64,000 bases of DNA from Plutella xylostella (GCF_932276165.1 NC_064000.1:682001-746000); one strand, 5' to 3'; counted from the first letter of the stretch, positions 36,001 to 48,270 are shown. Notes: a model not told the origin generated them from the letters alone. Numbers and translations: made by a program.

Positions 36001-39000
36001 TATGTGAGCTCTCACCGGAAGTTAGTGGCGCTGTACTTAAATTATTTTGAACTATTGTATAAAATGTAAAAAACGAAGTGAACTGAGGCTAACCTAGACA
36101 GAGCGTTTTATCTACTCCGAAACTAGTTTAAACTAGTCTCTGAATCATTACCAAATGATTACCTTCGTCGATGTAATGACATACGTATATAGTCCACAGC
36201 ACCTACACACGTGCGTGACTCGTCTAGACAGACAATCAAACCATTTCTCCTGTAATTATGTAGATGTAAGTACCTGTGAAGATGTCGTGATGGATTTCAT
36301 TAACCCTGAGCATAGACTAATATACTAATATTAGCATAGACTAATATTATAGTCTATGCCCTGAGCCACGGGACTTATGTTCAATAAGTATTCATCTTTT
36401 GTTATCACCGCACCACCGTGATGAAATGATTGGTGAAATTTGCTGTCTAATAATCTGTAATAATAAGAAAGCCATACCGCCACGCCGTCGCGCCGCCGCC
36501 GTCCACCAACCCGCACTAGGCCAGCGTGGTGGACTAGGCCTAAAAAACCCTTCCTTCATTGGAAGGTGCCCCAGCAGTGGGGACGTGATGGGTCGTGATG
36601 AAGAATAACATACGCACGCTAAAAACGAAATTTAATAAGTGGTTAAACAGTAACCCCCTTATTCATGGAAAACTTAAAGGTGTAACTTTTCTATGAATAA
36701 GAGGTAGACTTTTGAGAAACTTGCGCGTTTAATTCTTTTGTATAGAAAATACGTGTGTTGTTTCATTTTCTTCTGAATTCTGACAGTACCTACCGATACT
36801 TGTTATCATGAAAACCGACTTTATAAGAAATTGATTTTTCCTATAGGTATAGTCTGTAGTCTGTACGTAGGTACGTAGGTTAGGTACATAGGTACTTAGA
36901 TATTTTATTACTAATAATTGCACCGATATGAAATTAAAATGCCAGTCAGCTGTAGGAGTCAATGACCCGGCCGCCATATTGCCAGAGTGATTGTACATTT
37001 TTCATTGTTAGCTTTTTAAAGGTGCAATTTAAAGACCATACAATACACCATCTTAGTAGCTGTCAAGTAGACAGTCTAGGTACAGAGGTAAGGTCCAGTA
37101 GACAAACTGTTTGCTGCCGACTGAGTAAGTGAAAAGAGATAATTTGTCGAAAACTATCGACTTTACTAAGGAAATACTAATTGCAATTCTTACGACTTGC
37201 CTAGCAGCCCTCCAAGGGATGACATTGACTTTTGAGATATCCTGTGTGTATGCCAAAGATCGAGTAGGCAGTTTACCTATTGGGGACGCAGTCCAAAGTA
37301 ATTTACCTACCTTATTATTACCTACTTCATGTTAAAGACTATAATATTACGAATGTTAAAATTTTATATAGATTTTATATCTTTATTATGTAAGCAAATA
37401 CCTAAAAATTTGTTACTTTGTATTACTTAGAATATTATTACCTAGATATAAGAATTCAACTTGCTATGCCCTACAGGGCACTATGTTAAGGACCATGTGT
37501 ACATAATATTAAGACCAATGTAAAACTTAAATAGTTGCAATAAATATATTACTATTACTATTTATTAGCAGATAAGAAACAGCTGGACCGTTACATTGTT
37601 TTACACTCGCGAGCAATGAAAATGTTCCAGTGCAAGATGTGGAACGGCAAGGGCAGGTGGAACTTTTTCATTGGCCGTGAGAATAGTCATTTATAGGTAT
37701 TTTATTTTGAATAACTTTTAGTATTTCAGCAAACCCATATGATAGAATTTTCGATTAACCAAATAAATAGGTAACATCATCATCATCAGGTCCTGGGATC
37801 CCTAATCAGGGACATAGGGCTCGAAGTGTAGATTTCCACTCTGACCGGTCCTGTGCCATGCCTTCGACTTCGTGCCAGCTCATGCCGAGGGCGGCTGCCG
37901 ACAGTGCGACGCCACGTGGTTTTTGGCCGTCCCCTCTTTCGCTTGCCAGATGCAGCCCACTTTGTCAGGGCGATTTTGGGTGGATGGTCTTCGGATCTCC
38001 GCAGCGTATGGCCAATCCAGCTCCACTTCTTAAGCCGGATTTCCGAGTCAATTCTCCTCTGGTTGGTCAGTCTCCATAACTCCGTATTCGAGATGGTTCG
38101 CGGCCAGAATACCTTTAGTATCTGTAACGTAACTAATGAGTAAATAGGTAACTAATGAGTAAAAATAGCCAGGGGCCAGGAGTAGCTAGCCCTTTCATAT
38201 TTGTTTTCTTTTCTCTGCTCAAACAGGCCAAGAATGTTTGTATAGTGCCAGCGGCAGCGGGTGTTTCAACAAACCTCTTTCTTCTGTTTGTGTTTTTTTA
38301 ATATACTGCTACTTTGCCTGTTAAGTTTGAATTTATGTGTAAAGATATTATTATAATAGGCAATGATACAGGTTGGTAGCATAGCAGGCCATACTATGAT
38401 TGTGAATGATGAATATCAAGTTAAAACTTAATAAAATACGATGCAATAGTTTAAAACCGGTCGTCTTTTAGCGTGTCGTTTGCCAAACCGTACAGGGCGG
38501 TGAAAGAATTCGCCTATCAGAATAGCATAAAAATAATACGTTTTGAAAATACTCCGTCTTAGTACCTATTTGATAACAATAAAAGTACTTATTACACATA
38601 TTATACGAGGTAATTATCTACTACTTGCCGCACATGATGTCTTTAAACATCTGCCACACATTTGTTACCGTGGAAAAATGATGCAAATTACACTTTTATT
38701 AATATTTAGACTTGTAGCTAGGTATAGCATCTGGCATCAGCATCTACTTAATTAATTTGAGGGCAAGTATTTTAAAGTAACTAACAGAAAACTATCTTTC
38801 TATATACTTAGGATATCATTCTTGTCTAAGGATCCCACTTAAAAAATAACTCTATACCTACTTACCTACTTGCACTGAAAAGATTTAATAATAAACATGC
38901 TTCCTTTTACGGCAAGCACTGACAGATGATATCCTGCTTCTAGGATTACCCGACGATACATTGATGTAGGTATTTATGTAGGAAGGTACGCATAAAGAGC

Positions 39001-42000
39001 CGTTTGATCTCCCTCAGAATAACGATGAGTCTTTCATAAAATATGAATAAAATTGGTTCTAAGGATGCATCCTGTGTTATGGATGCATTCATTTTAGAGG
39101 CAAAGTCTCCCGGACTGGACGAAAATAAATTGCAGCGAAATGACAACGGGAGCATTTTATAAATGGAAAAAAGATTGAGGCGATATCACTGGCTGACAAA
39201 ATGACGACGAGAGAACTACTCATTAATAAACCTGCGATGACGAGAACATTAATTACTTACAATTCCGTCAAAATTGTATAAGTTTGAGTTCAAAAGTAGG
39301 TTCATTTTCATTACATCAATAAATCCAATCATAAAGCAAGCTTGTGTTGAGGTAGTAGTCGGGTTGAGCAACCCGACTGTCAGATGTTTTCAAGCTGCCC
39401 GAAGGCCTCCGACTATGCTACCGAAGCAGCAACCGGGACCCACGGATTAACGTGCCGTCCGAAGCACGGAAGCGCCCAGAAAGAAATTGAAATCGGTCAC
39501 CCATCCAATGAGTAATCGTTCCATGTGTTGCTTAACTTCAATGAACAGTTGCGAATTTACGATCACTGACTATGGCTAGCTCGACTATGGGAGCTTCCTA
39601 TCTAAATACTTACTAGGTAATAGTTGGATTCGGTAGACTTTATGAACAGTTATTCTGCACAGACGCTAGACGGTCTGGTTGCACGGTTCGACCATTTTTT
39701 GTGTCACTTTTTGCTTGTTCCGTTTTCGTCTTAGATATCATGGAGTTTCGTATTAAATAATATGAACTTTCACTAAATCGCAATGGCTAAAAGAAGGGTA
39801 AAAGACGCGAGTTTTATTTTTATTTTGAATGAATGAAGAAGATTATTCGAAGAACCGATAACCGTTGGGATAGACGAGTTCTCGAGTGGAGACCACGAAC
39901 CACGAACAGGCAAACGCAGTGTGGGACGCCCTCCTGACCTCCTATCCGCTGGACGAGGACCGACCGCTCCTTGGGAGAGGCCCAGCATTGGATGAATACT
40001 GGCTGATGATGAAGAAGATTAGGACATGCAACGGTAGTGTCAGAACTTACAAATAATAATTCTAGCCCTAATAAATTTTTTTTGGTGGTGGCACGTCTTG
40101 TTTCTTTTGCAAAGCTAGCATTGGGGGACACATCTTTTGCGGTGTGCCTACTAGGTGCTACTAGGCTGAAAATTCGTTTGCAGTTGTCATGCTTGACATG
40201 TGACTTGACTAATGGGTTAAAGTTGACCACGGATCAAAAAACCGGCCCTTGACTAATGGCACAGAATAATAACCAGTACTTAATGGTTAAAATTGTCCAC
40301 GTAGGTATCAAAAAACCGGCCCTGAGTACTTAAAAAAATCCGTACAAATCAGGAAGCCCCCGAGTGCTGTCAGGTGCACCCACTTCCGATGTCGCAAAAA
40401 GGGTACGGCTTGATTCCTGGAACCTATAGGGTTAGTCATAGCCCTCTAGATAGCCCTAGCCGACCTGGGTCCGCTTGAGTGAAAATTTTAAAGTGGTATA
40501 GGTGAAAAGGGGTGACTCGGGTCAGGGACATTTACAAAGTTTCTATGGAAGAGTTTTTTATTTTCAGGCGAATAGATAAGTAAGACACGTCACTACCATC
40601 ATAATCAAAACAGAGTTATCATTTAGTTAGTTTTGAGCCCGTATGAGTCAATCGTCAGTCAATCTCACTCAATAAGAATGCCATTGTCAATCGATTTCCA
40701 ATTGTCACTGATTTGAGGTTATTATTTTGATAAGTTAGTGGTTTTTCACTTAAATTTATTCAAGTGGCTATCACCATTCTTAATCGAGTGATAACATGCC
40801 TTAAGAGAAATATTATTAAATATTTATTAAATTTAATGCAGATGTCTTTAAGACGTTGGACTGGAAAGGACATGGCATATGTATAAATGGCGAGTACATA
40901 TGTCACACCTCCGCTTCGCGGACGACATCGTTATTATGGCAGAATCTCTGCAGGAACTCAGCTGGATGCTAAGTGGCCTAAATGCTGCTTCTCGACGTGT
41001 AGGCCTCGGAATGAACTTGGACAAGACGAAAGTCATGTACAATGCTCACATCAAACCGGAGCCGGTCGCCGTTGGTGAGGCAACACTCGAAGTTGTGCAA
41101 GAATATGTCTACCTCGGGCAGACTATTCGGCTAGGCAGAAGCAACTTCGACAAGGAGGCTGCAAGGCGCATCCAACTGGGTGGGCTGCATTCGGGAAACT
41201 TCGTCACATATTCTCCTCGGCCATTCCTCAGAGCCTGAAGACAAAAGTCTTCAACCAGTGCGTCCTGCCAGTGATGACGTATGGTGCAGAGACGTGGACA
41301 CTGACGGTAGGACTGGTCCACCGATTTAAAGTCGCTCAGCGTGCTATGGAGAGAGCTATGCTTGGGGTTTCTCTGATGGATCGTATCAGAAATGAGGTTA
41401 TCCGTCAGAGGACTAAGGTTACCGACATAGCTGTCAAAATATGCAAGCTGAAGTGGCAGTGGGCTGGTCATATCTGCCGAAGAACCGATAACCGTTGGGG
41501 TAGACGAGTTCTCGAGTGGAGACCACGAACAGGCAAACGCAGCGTGGGACGCCCTCCTGCCCGCTGGACTGACGACCTTAGGCGGGTGGCGGGTAGTGGT
41601 TGGATGAGGAAGGCCGAGGACCGAGTGTTGTGGCGCTCCTTGGGAGAGGCCTAATATGTCCAGCAGTGGATGATTATTGGCTGATGATGATGATGATGAT
41701 GATGATCGTTAGGTACCTACTCGTATTGCTAAGATCAATCACGACTCTATCTCATTGCATTAAACATGCCGATTGCACGAAAGCTCTCGTTCGTTCGTCT
41801 GTCGTCAGTATAGTGACCCTCAGGTAAATGTGTTCCTGGTCGAAAACACCCGGACGTCCTCATTCTGTCGAAACGTATAACACCAATTAGGTGAATTGGT
41901 GAATTAGGATTCATCACAAAATTCTTCTTTTGCGTGTCTCTTTACTGCATCTTGTAGTGCGATTATATTTTACTCGCGATTATAGTACAGTCTGCAACGC

Positions 42001-45000
42001 AGATATCTGACCCCTCCCCATTAAAAAAACTTCGGTGCAGACGGAAGGTACTAACCGAAAATGCCGATTCCCGATAGTACCTAGGCTATAACTACATACA
42101 TAAATTTACCCCAACATGTCGGTTCGGTCAAGCACGGTGGGGTGAGTGTACCTACTACCGGCCTACTGCCTACGTGTCCAGTATCGATTCAATTCGGGGG
42201 AAATACCGATGGCCGCCACACGCGATAGGTCAATGCTTATTTAGTGACACGCAGGTGAAAAAACAACTAACGAGGGCTCATGGAGAAAGTTCGAGGAGTT
42301 TTTTCAGGGGGGGGGGGGGGGTAGGGTTAATTAAGTTGTTAATTAATTATCTTGTAAACTACCTAATAGTTCTAAGTTAAATAAATAAATAACTAAAAGT
42401 TATGGTAGTGATAGAAAAAGTGTGGGTAAAAGAAGAATCCGGTGGGTTCGTCGACCCTGTTTCTATAACTTCCAGAAAACTTACCGGCTAATAGAGCTTT
42501 TCTATCTTTCACCTACGACCCGAACTGTTTTTCTGGCTATTCAGCCATTAATCATTAGCCCATGTCTAAGAATGAGTCACAGTTAAATAGGAAGGTTATC
42601 GTAGCGTGAACTTAACGAACTATTAAAATCAGTTATCAACAAGTCTGAACTTGCAAACTCTGTTCTATAAAAGGTACTCCGATCATCTGCTTGTAGTATC
42701 TACCTACCGTTACTGTGTCCATAATTCCTACCTCCCCTATGTGTGTTGTTCATTATATTATGACGTATATTTAGGTACCTACGTATAAAAGAACTCAACA
42801 AAGAGTAGTGAGGGTTCAATATAAAGACACAAAAAGCTTTGTGACTCAGTCACCGATGTTATCCCGTATTATCCTTAGGGCTCCCACACATAAACACGAC
42901 ACGATGTCGCATCGTGCCACGACGCGGCGTCGTTTCACGATACGACGTCGCGTCGCGGAAATTTACGACTACCATCGTAAAAAAAACACGACATCGTAAC
43001 GTAAAGTTCCGCGGCACGATGCCGTCGATACAACATTCATTCCCTAAAAATGGACCGCAGTAGACGCGTACTGCTTCTGCTGTTAATAAGAAGACGAAGA
43101 AAGAAAAGACAGATACTCAGAAGATACTGGATCCACCCATTTCTTTCAACAATGAATAATGGGAGTCACTTTTTAAAGAAGTACAATGCCTTGAAAATAG
43201 ACCACAACAAGTTCGTGTATCGACACGTAACGACGTCGCGTCGTGAATTTACGCGACGCGACGTCGTATCGTGAAACGACGCCGCGTCGTGGCACGATGC
43301 GACATCGTGTCGTGTTTATGTGTGGGAGCCCTTATTTGAGAGAGTGAGACAGGAATAAGTGTGGCATTAAAGGAATTTCAATAGTCAGACCCAAGCAACA
43401 AGCAGTCAAATGAATAAACGCTCTGGGTTGTCTGCAAATTTCAGTCGTTTTATCAGATACAACCATCATAGAGTTGAGGAAACCTTTTGAAATTGCTTTT
43501 TATTTATTTTATTACTAGTATTATTTCAAATTTCAGTATCAATGAAATTCGTACCCTTATCTACGTAAATATTTCAAGGTGTACCGTTTCCTTGTCCACA
43601 GTTCTGGGAAATAATCTCTGAAGAGCACGGGATCGACCCCACCGGCGTGTACAAGGGCACCAGCGACTTGCAGCTCGAGAGGATCTCCGTGTACTACAAT
43701 GAGGCCTCTGGTAAGATATTTCATTGTCAAGAGAGTTTAAAGTGAGACTTTATAAATCGCTTAAGGCAACAATATCTGGTATGCATTCCTTCGTTTTGAA
43801 TTGTTGCATTTAATTAACAAAAGACATAATTGAGGAGCACAAGTAATGTGGAATTCAATAGAAATGTTTGGTGTACCCCAAGGAGTTAGTTTAGGACCTT
43901 CCTTTTTCGCCATATTTTAATAGAAAGTTCTACCTACTGGGTTCACAATAAAAACCTTCTTAGGCCTATTTATTTTAATGTTTTTACAAAATCGTAGGTC
44001 AAGACTTCTTCAAGCTCAAATCCCACGGCAAATCCGGCGCAATTGTCCAATTACACATATCTCGAGTTATAATTGCATGCGGACAGACTGACGTACAATT
44101 GCTTCAACTATGTGTTATGGGTGCGTTGAACTCCGCGTTATTTATAATCAGGGAAGCAGACTTTAATCCCAGTTGACTCACGAATTTGCTCTTAGATGTG
44201 ATGAAAAGTGTGTGTCATGCATAGCTACCACTTCCTTTTCCTTCCTCTTATTTTAGAAAATCATTTGAGGAGCATTTTGGTCAGCGAGATCGGTTAATCA
44301 TAATGCATTAAGCTTCCCTGAATCACAAAATTCATAACTATGTAATGTATGAACTACTTGGTTTAATGCTGATGTGTTGTGGTCACAGTAAGTAATACAA
44401 CAAAAAAAAACACGTTTTAAATATTATAATGATCCACTGCATTAACCGAAAGTAATTACAATGATAGCATTATTATAACACTTTTTTCAGTGTCGGTAGT
44501 GAATGTTCGCTTACCCGCCAGTGGCCGCCGAAGCGGTATATTGTAACTGTGCCGGTACTGTTATATGGCTATTATTATTCATAATCGGTCTGTCTGTGTG
44601 TCCATCTATGCAGGTGGAGTTATAGCACCGACTCGATCCAATGCAGGTGGAAAATTTGGCCTAAATATTTCCGTTTGTGTGAATCGAATTGTCGATTGTT
44701 CTTTTTCTTTCGTCTGCTCAATAGCAACGATGATTGTTTATTAGCTGCAAGCTTTGTATCAGTCGAAGTGTTTATGATTATTTTTAGGTATCGAAAGAGA
44801 ATGGTTAGTTGTTTGAGGTCATTGAAGATATTGATAAATAAACGGTCATTGCTCGACTATCAATGCTCGTTATTCTTCATTGATCAAGTTTTTTTGTCTA
44901 GTTAAAGTTAACGTTAAAAGGGAATATTTACTTATTATAGGTACTTAGCATACTTTCGATGATTTTACATCACCAAGATAAGGCACACTCTAGTGTTGAC

Positions 45001-46296
45001 ATGAAGCCGCTGACTTCCTCCAAGCATAGGAAATAGGTATAGGATGTAATGTAAGTCACGTATTAATTATATGCCGTTTTGTCTCCAGTTGCGACGGCGG
45101 AGAATGGCGGCAAGTACGTGCCCCGCGCCATCCTGCTGGACCTGGAGCCCGGCACCATGGACGCCGTGCGCTCCGGCCAGTACGGCCAGCTGTTCCGCCC
45201 CGACAACTTCGTGTTCGGCCAGTCCGGCGCCGGCAACAACTGGGCCAAGGGGCACTACACCGAGGGCGCCGAGCTCGTCGACGCAGTACTAGACGTAGTC
45301 AGGAAGGAGTGCGAGAACTGTGACTGCCTCCAGGGTTTCCAGCTCACACACTCGCTCGGAGGCGGCACCGGCTCCGGAATGGGAACGCTCCTCATCTCCA
45401 AAATCAGAGAAGAATACCCCGACAGAATCATGAACACATACTCCGTAGTACCCTCACCTAAAGTTTCCGACACAGTAGTAGAACCTTACAATGCCGTGCT
45501 CTCTATTCACCAGCTCGTTGAGAACACAGACGAAACCTACTGCATAGACAACGAAGCTCTCTATGATATCTGTTATAGAACCCTTAAAGTCCCCAATCCC
45601 ACATACGGCGATCTCAATCACTTGGTGTCGCTCACCATGTCCGGAGTCACCACGTGCCTGCGGTTCCCCGGTCAGCTGAACGCTGATCTCCGCAAGCTGG
45701 CCGTCAACATGGTTCCCTTCCCGCGTCTCCACTTCTTCATGCCCGGGTTCGCGCCGCTCACGTCCCGCGGCAGCCAGCAGTACCGCGCGCTGACCGTGCC
45801 CGAGCTCACCCAGCAGATGTTCGACGCCAAGAACATGATGGCGGCTTGCGACCCGCGCCACGGCCGCTACCTCACCGTGGCCGCCATCTTCCGCGGACGC
45901 ATGTCCATGAAGGAGGTCGACGAGCAGATGCTGTCGATTCAGAACAAGAACAGCAGCTTCTTCGTGGAGTGGATCCCGAACAACGTGAAGACGGCGTGCT
46001 GCGACATCCCGCCGAAGGGTCTGAAGATGTCATCCACGTTCATCGGCAACACGACGGCGATCCAGGAGTTGTTCAAGCGTATATCGGAGCAGTTCTCGGC
46101 CATGTTCAGGCGTAAGGCGTTCTTGCATTGGTACACGGGCGAGGGCATGGACGAGATGGAGTTCAACGAGGCCGAGAGCAACGTGAACGACCTGGTGTCG
46201 GAGTACCAGCAGTACCAGGAGGCGTCGGCGGAGGACGACACGGAGTTCGACCAGGAGGACCTCGAGGAGCTGGCGGCCGACGAGCACCGCGACTAG
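30027..46296 (+). CDS. betaTub60D: Beta-tubulin C, beta3 (betaTub60D) class, three coding exons
   Basis: Exons 30027-30083 (donor gtgagt), 43602-43710 (donor gtaaga, phase 1) and 45089-46296 (acceptor ctccag) give 457 aa. The second junction recreates a Val codon and encodes six extra residues (VATAEN) between NEAS and GGKYVPR, at about residues 56-61. An insertion at this place is, to my knowledge, a hallmark of insect beta3-tubulin. MREIVHLQAG, KECENCDCLQ and the longer divergent tail (EDDTEFDQEDLEELAADEHRD by its general pattern) also fit this class. Intron 1 is 13.5 kb and intron 2 is 1.4 kb. In flies the large first intron of beta3 holds mesodermal and hormone-responsive enhancers; whether this intron does is unknown. 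The ATG at 45079 lies in intron 2 and is not a start. Part of exon 3 is identical in nucleotides to gene B. Confidence 0.94.
30403..30530 (+). mobile_element. RTE-type LINE 3' fragment
   Basis: Translates to a VGRPTFRFTDDA, AGSGLMKKA, GEAY pattern, the same order as the C-terminal end of the RTE copy at 40838-41712. It is short and 5'-truncated, in intron 1 of beta-tubulin C. Confidence 0.6.
31143..31243. mobile_element. Small TIR element
   Basis: The ends ggccctatcgcga and tcgcgataaggaacc are approximate inverted complements, with aaaac/gtttt pairs further in. It directly abuts the next element. No target duplication established. Confidence 0.4.
31244..32090. mobile_element. Non-autonomous TIR element of about 850 bp
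   Basis: The left end (gcgatcacaggatttgattc continuing to tacacaaacata) and the right end (tatgtttgtgtagattcaaa continuing to cctgtgatcgc) are inverted complements over about 50 bp with a few mismatches. A second inverted pair of gatcgac/cgaccgacacagg type is inside. No transposase ORF; superfamily not assigned. Confidence 0.5.
32716..32840 (-). mobile_element. RTE-type LINE 3' fragment
   Basis: atccactgctggacataggc followed by ctctcccaaagagtgccaca and ending gcgtcccacgctac. This is the complement of the RTE 3' end seen at 41530-41670. Confidence 0.6.
34111..35824. mobile_element. Large non-autonomous TIR element rich in GTAACGCAGT motifs
   Basis: The termini TGGGCCATTATTTTATTTT and the complementary end at 35797-35824 match over about 28 bp with few differences. 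The flanks share cttac next to each end, so a short duplication is possible. Inside, GTAACGCAGT or close variants occur in both orientations near 34306, 34710, 34879, 34911, 35250, 35455 and 35610. No long ORF. The repeated motif could be a transposase-binding site; that is inference. Confidence 0.6.
36501..36605 (+). mobile_element. 3' fragment of a 5S-derived SINE
   Basis: gtccaccaacccgcactagg, ccagcgtggtggacta, then ccttccttcattggaagg and cagcagtggggacgtgatg. This matches the tail of the full copy at 53876-54267. Confidence 0.7.
37785..38110 (-). mobile_element. LINE 3' fragment (other family)
   Basis: On the minus strand two frames together encode LTNQRRIDSEIRLKKW, SWIGHTLRRSEDHPPKIAL, SGKRKRGRPKTTWRR and then ELARSRRH/GMAQDRSEW, followed by a GAT-repeat tail. 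This is the typical C-terminal end of metazoan LINE reverse transcriptases. At least one frameshift breaks it. Confidence 0.65.
39335..39592 (-). mobile_element. 5S rRNA-derived SINE copy, inverted
   Basis: On the minus strand it reads gaagttaagcaac, then cattggatgggtgaccg, then cttcggacggcacgtta, matching the head and body of the copy at 53876-54267. gaagttaagcaac and tggatgggtgacc are the 3' half of eukaryotic 5S rRNA. The 3' tail is truncated. Confidence 0.7.
39843..40022 (+). mobile_element. RTE-type LINE 3' fragment with internal rearrangement
   Basis: Nearly identical to part of the copy at 41479-41700 (gaagaaccgataaccgttgg, acgagttctcgagtggagac) but with a short local duplication (accacgaaccacgaac) and an internal deletion before the ggctgatgatgaag end. 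Confidence 0.7.
40838..41712 (+). mobile_element. RTE-type LINE, 5'-truncated reverse transcriptase
   Basis: Encodes the last part of a non-LTR reverse transcriptase. SHLRFADDIVIMAES (the FADD catalytic box, near 40906), GLGMNLDKTKVMYN and YVYLGQTIR come first. MTYGAETWTL, KLKWQWAGHICRRTDNRWGR, TGKRSVGRPPARWTDDLRR and DRVLWRSLGEA follow after a frameshift, with a (TGA)n tail to 41704. Two frameshifts are visible, an extra dinucleotide near 40900 and a missing base near 41180, so it is dead. It lies in intron 1 of beta-tubulin C, same strand. Confidence 0.85.
42878..43331. mobile_element. PIF/Harbinger-derived element with about 80-bp TIRs and TTA duplication
   Basis: A 454-bp element whose termini (GGGCTCCCACACATAAACAC onward) are exact inverted complements for about 80 bp, dominated by CGTCG/ACGAC units. 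It is flanked by TTA on both sides (42875-42877 and 43332-43334). Between the TIRs an ORF from 43050 reads MDRSRR, a run of basic residues, then RRYWIHPFL, which resembles the N-terminus of Harbinger transposases. The rest of the transposase is missing. Confidence 0.85.
43711..45088 (+). other. Intron 2 of beta-tubulin C
   Basis: Begins gtaaga, ends gtctccag, phase 1. It interrupts the gene exactly at the beta3-specific insertion. No mobile element with clear ends was seen inside. Confidence 0.8.
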
Positions 46297-46723
46297 GCGC
46301 CTCCACTCGCTACATTCGGCGCCTCCACTGGCAACTCGGGGCGCCTACACTCGTGGGCCTGGCTGGGACAGTGCGGATACTCCACACGTTGCTTCGAACC
46401 TCTCTTGCGTCGTATTTTGAAGCTGTCGATGTCGTCATGGCATCAAGTTTCTTCACTCGCCAGAGATTATAATTTATATCTCTCATCCATTTTAATTTTA
46501 TGTATTTTTACAACGAAGCTATCTAGAATTAAGTCGCGTCATAATATTTTATCTGCAATTTACCAAAGCATTTTAACAATATGTTTATGAGAGTAGTATT
46601 TTTGTATTTTAAAAGCGAGTGTATTCGCACTGTGAATCGTCACGATGTGACGTTTTTGTACAAGTGCAAAAAATATGAATTTTACAATGAAATGATGATA
46701 GTATTATATTGAAAGTCTGTTTT

Positions 46724-46729
46724 AATAAA
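46724..46729 (+). terminator. Candidate polyadenylation signal of beta-tubulin C
   Basis: AATAAA (tttaataaaatg) 428 bp after the stop. A second hexamer occurs near 46839, so either could be used. Confidence 0.45.
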
Positions 46730-47775
46730 ATGATTTTAGAAATATAAGAGTCAAAGCAATAACGTACCAATCTGTGCATTTCTTAGCATAAGTTATTGTA
46801 ATGTCTTGTATGCTTTTTTATATATTAATTTATAAATTAATAAAATGTTTTTAACCAATATACACTTTTTTTAATTCTGATGAAGATTAGGATCTTTATA
46901 CGGCGCACTGAGGTTCATATTAATTTTAATGTTTTATTATTAGATAGGTAATAATAATTGGTATGCAGGAATTAGAGGAGTTGACCTTACAAAGGCTGGG
47001 TCAACTTGTTTTTTTTAAAATAACATAATGATCTTTAGGATGGATATAGGCCAAGGAACATTACTACAGCTCTATAAGAGAAGGTAGATTAAAATAAAAA
47101 AATACAATTCGTCCCCTATCCGCACGGTATTAAAAAACGGCACTGCATATAGGTATATAGGGTAGGTATATCCGTTAGGTTATGGTTAGGTTCAGGAAGT
47201 TCAACATAGAACCTATGTATTAGACTAGTGTTTTCTTTGTTTATATGGGCCTGGGGGCCAGGATCAAGTTAAATAGGTACCTAGGTACTTATATTACCCA
47301 CGGTCCGACTCTTTTCTTTCACTATTTCAGAGCCAGTCTGGTATTAAATTTTTGCTTGGTAGAACTGGTAACGCTACTGATAAAATTTCAGTAAAAGGTA
47401 CAGCATAGGTGCCTAGCAGGGGACACTTACATTACATGATGTGACAAAAGTAGCCCGTCGCGCTAGCTCCTAACGTCTTGTAGTGCGTGTCTTGTGCCCC
47501 GTGCTAGGTATGCAGATATGCAGGACAGGCAAGTGGAAAGACCAAATTATTTTTATACACAAATATTTATTTTTCTCCATAGTTCATCCATCATGTACGT
47601 TATTTAAAATAATAATCATTAAACTAATATTTACAAATTACAATGTTATCTGAACACATCTTCTACTTCGGTAATACTATTCTGTACACTAAAAAAATAA
47701 AATATTATGGAAAATGTAGTGGGCATTTGTAGAAGCGATAATATTGATGACTTTTTAGGCTCCAGTAATGATTTA

Positions 47776-48270
47776 GGCAGCGTTCCCACTACGCCGGACC
47801 GGCAGATCTGCCGAAAACCGGACACCGGACAGAGTGTTCACATTACATCGGATCCCGGAATAAATTCAGACAGTCCTCAGTTGAATTTGGACCTGCGCGC
47901 ACAATGGACGACGAAATTGTTGTGTTGTGGTGGTATCTTAATAGAAGGCAAAATAAAAGAAAACATTGGGTACACCCTATTTTACGGGAAAGATTTTCCA
48001 TGCTTTTCATTTTACATCCAGGGGCGAGGGGAGCACGAGCGGGGCGAGCGGGGGACAGATACCGGCACAAACTCGTTCACATTACTCCGGGCCCGGTCGT
48101 TCTACCGGCAATCCGTAGTGACAAAACGTTCGGTAGAAATGCCGGGCTCGGCAAAAATGCCGGACCCGGGATAATGTGAATAGCTTCATATAAATTGTAC
48201 AGCCACTAGCTCTTCCGGCAGATTTACCGGCGCGGCAGATCTGCCGGTCCGGCGTAGTGGGAACGCTGCC
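47776..48270. mobile_element. Harbinger-type MITE, copy 1
   Basis: 495 bp. The termini GGCAGCGTTCCCACTACGCC and beyond are exact inverted complements of the right end for at least 38 bp. From about 47904 the interior reads MDDEIVVLWWYLNRRQNKRK then HWVHPIL, like the N-terminus of PIF/Harbinger transposases, and then loses the frame of any known protein. Flanks are TTA on the left and ATA on the right, so the 3-bp duplication is imperfect. Confidence 0.8.

Noticed and set aside
40879..41654. Two ORFs read as host genes
   Set aside because: Both are pieces of one frameshifted RTE reverse transcriptase.
45079..45087. ATG that would start a 405-aa tubulin ORF
   Set aside because: It is inside intron 2, before the ctccag acceptor. 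The conserved N-terminus is encoded by exons 1 and 2 far upstream.
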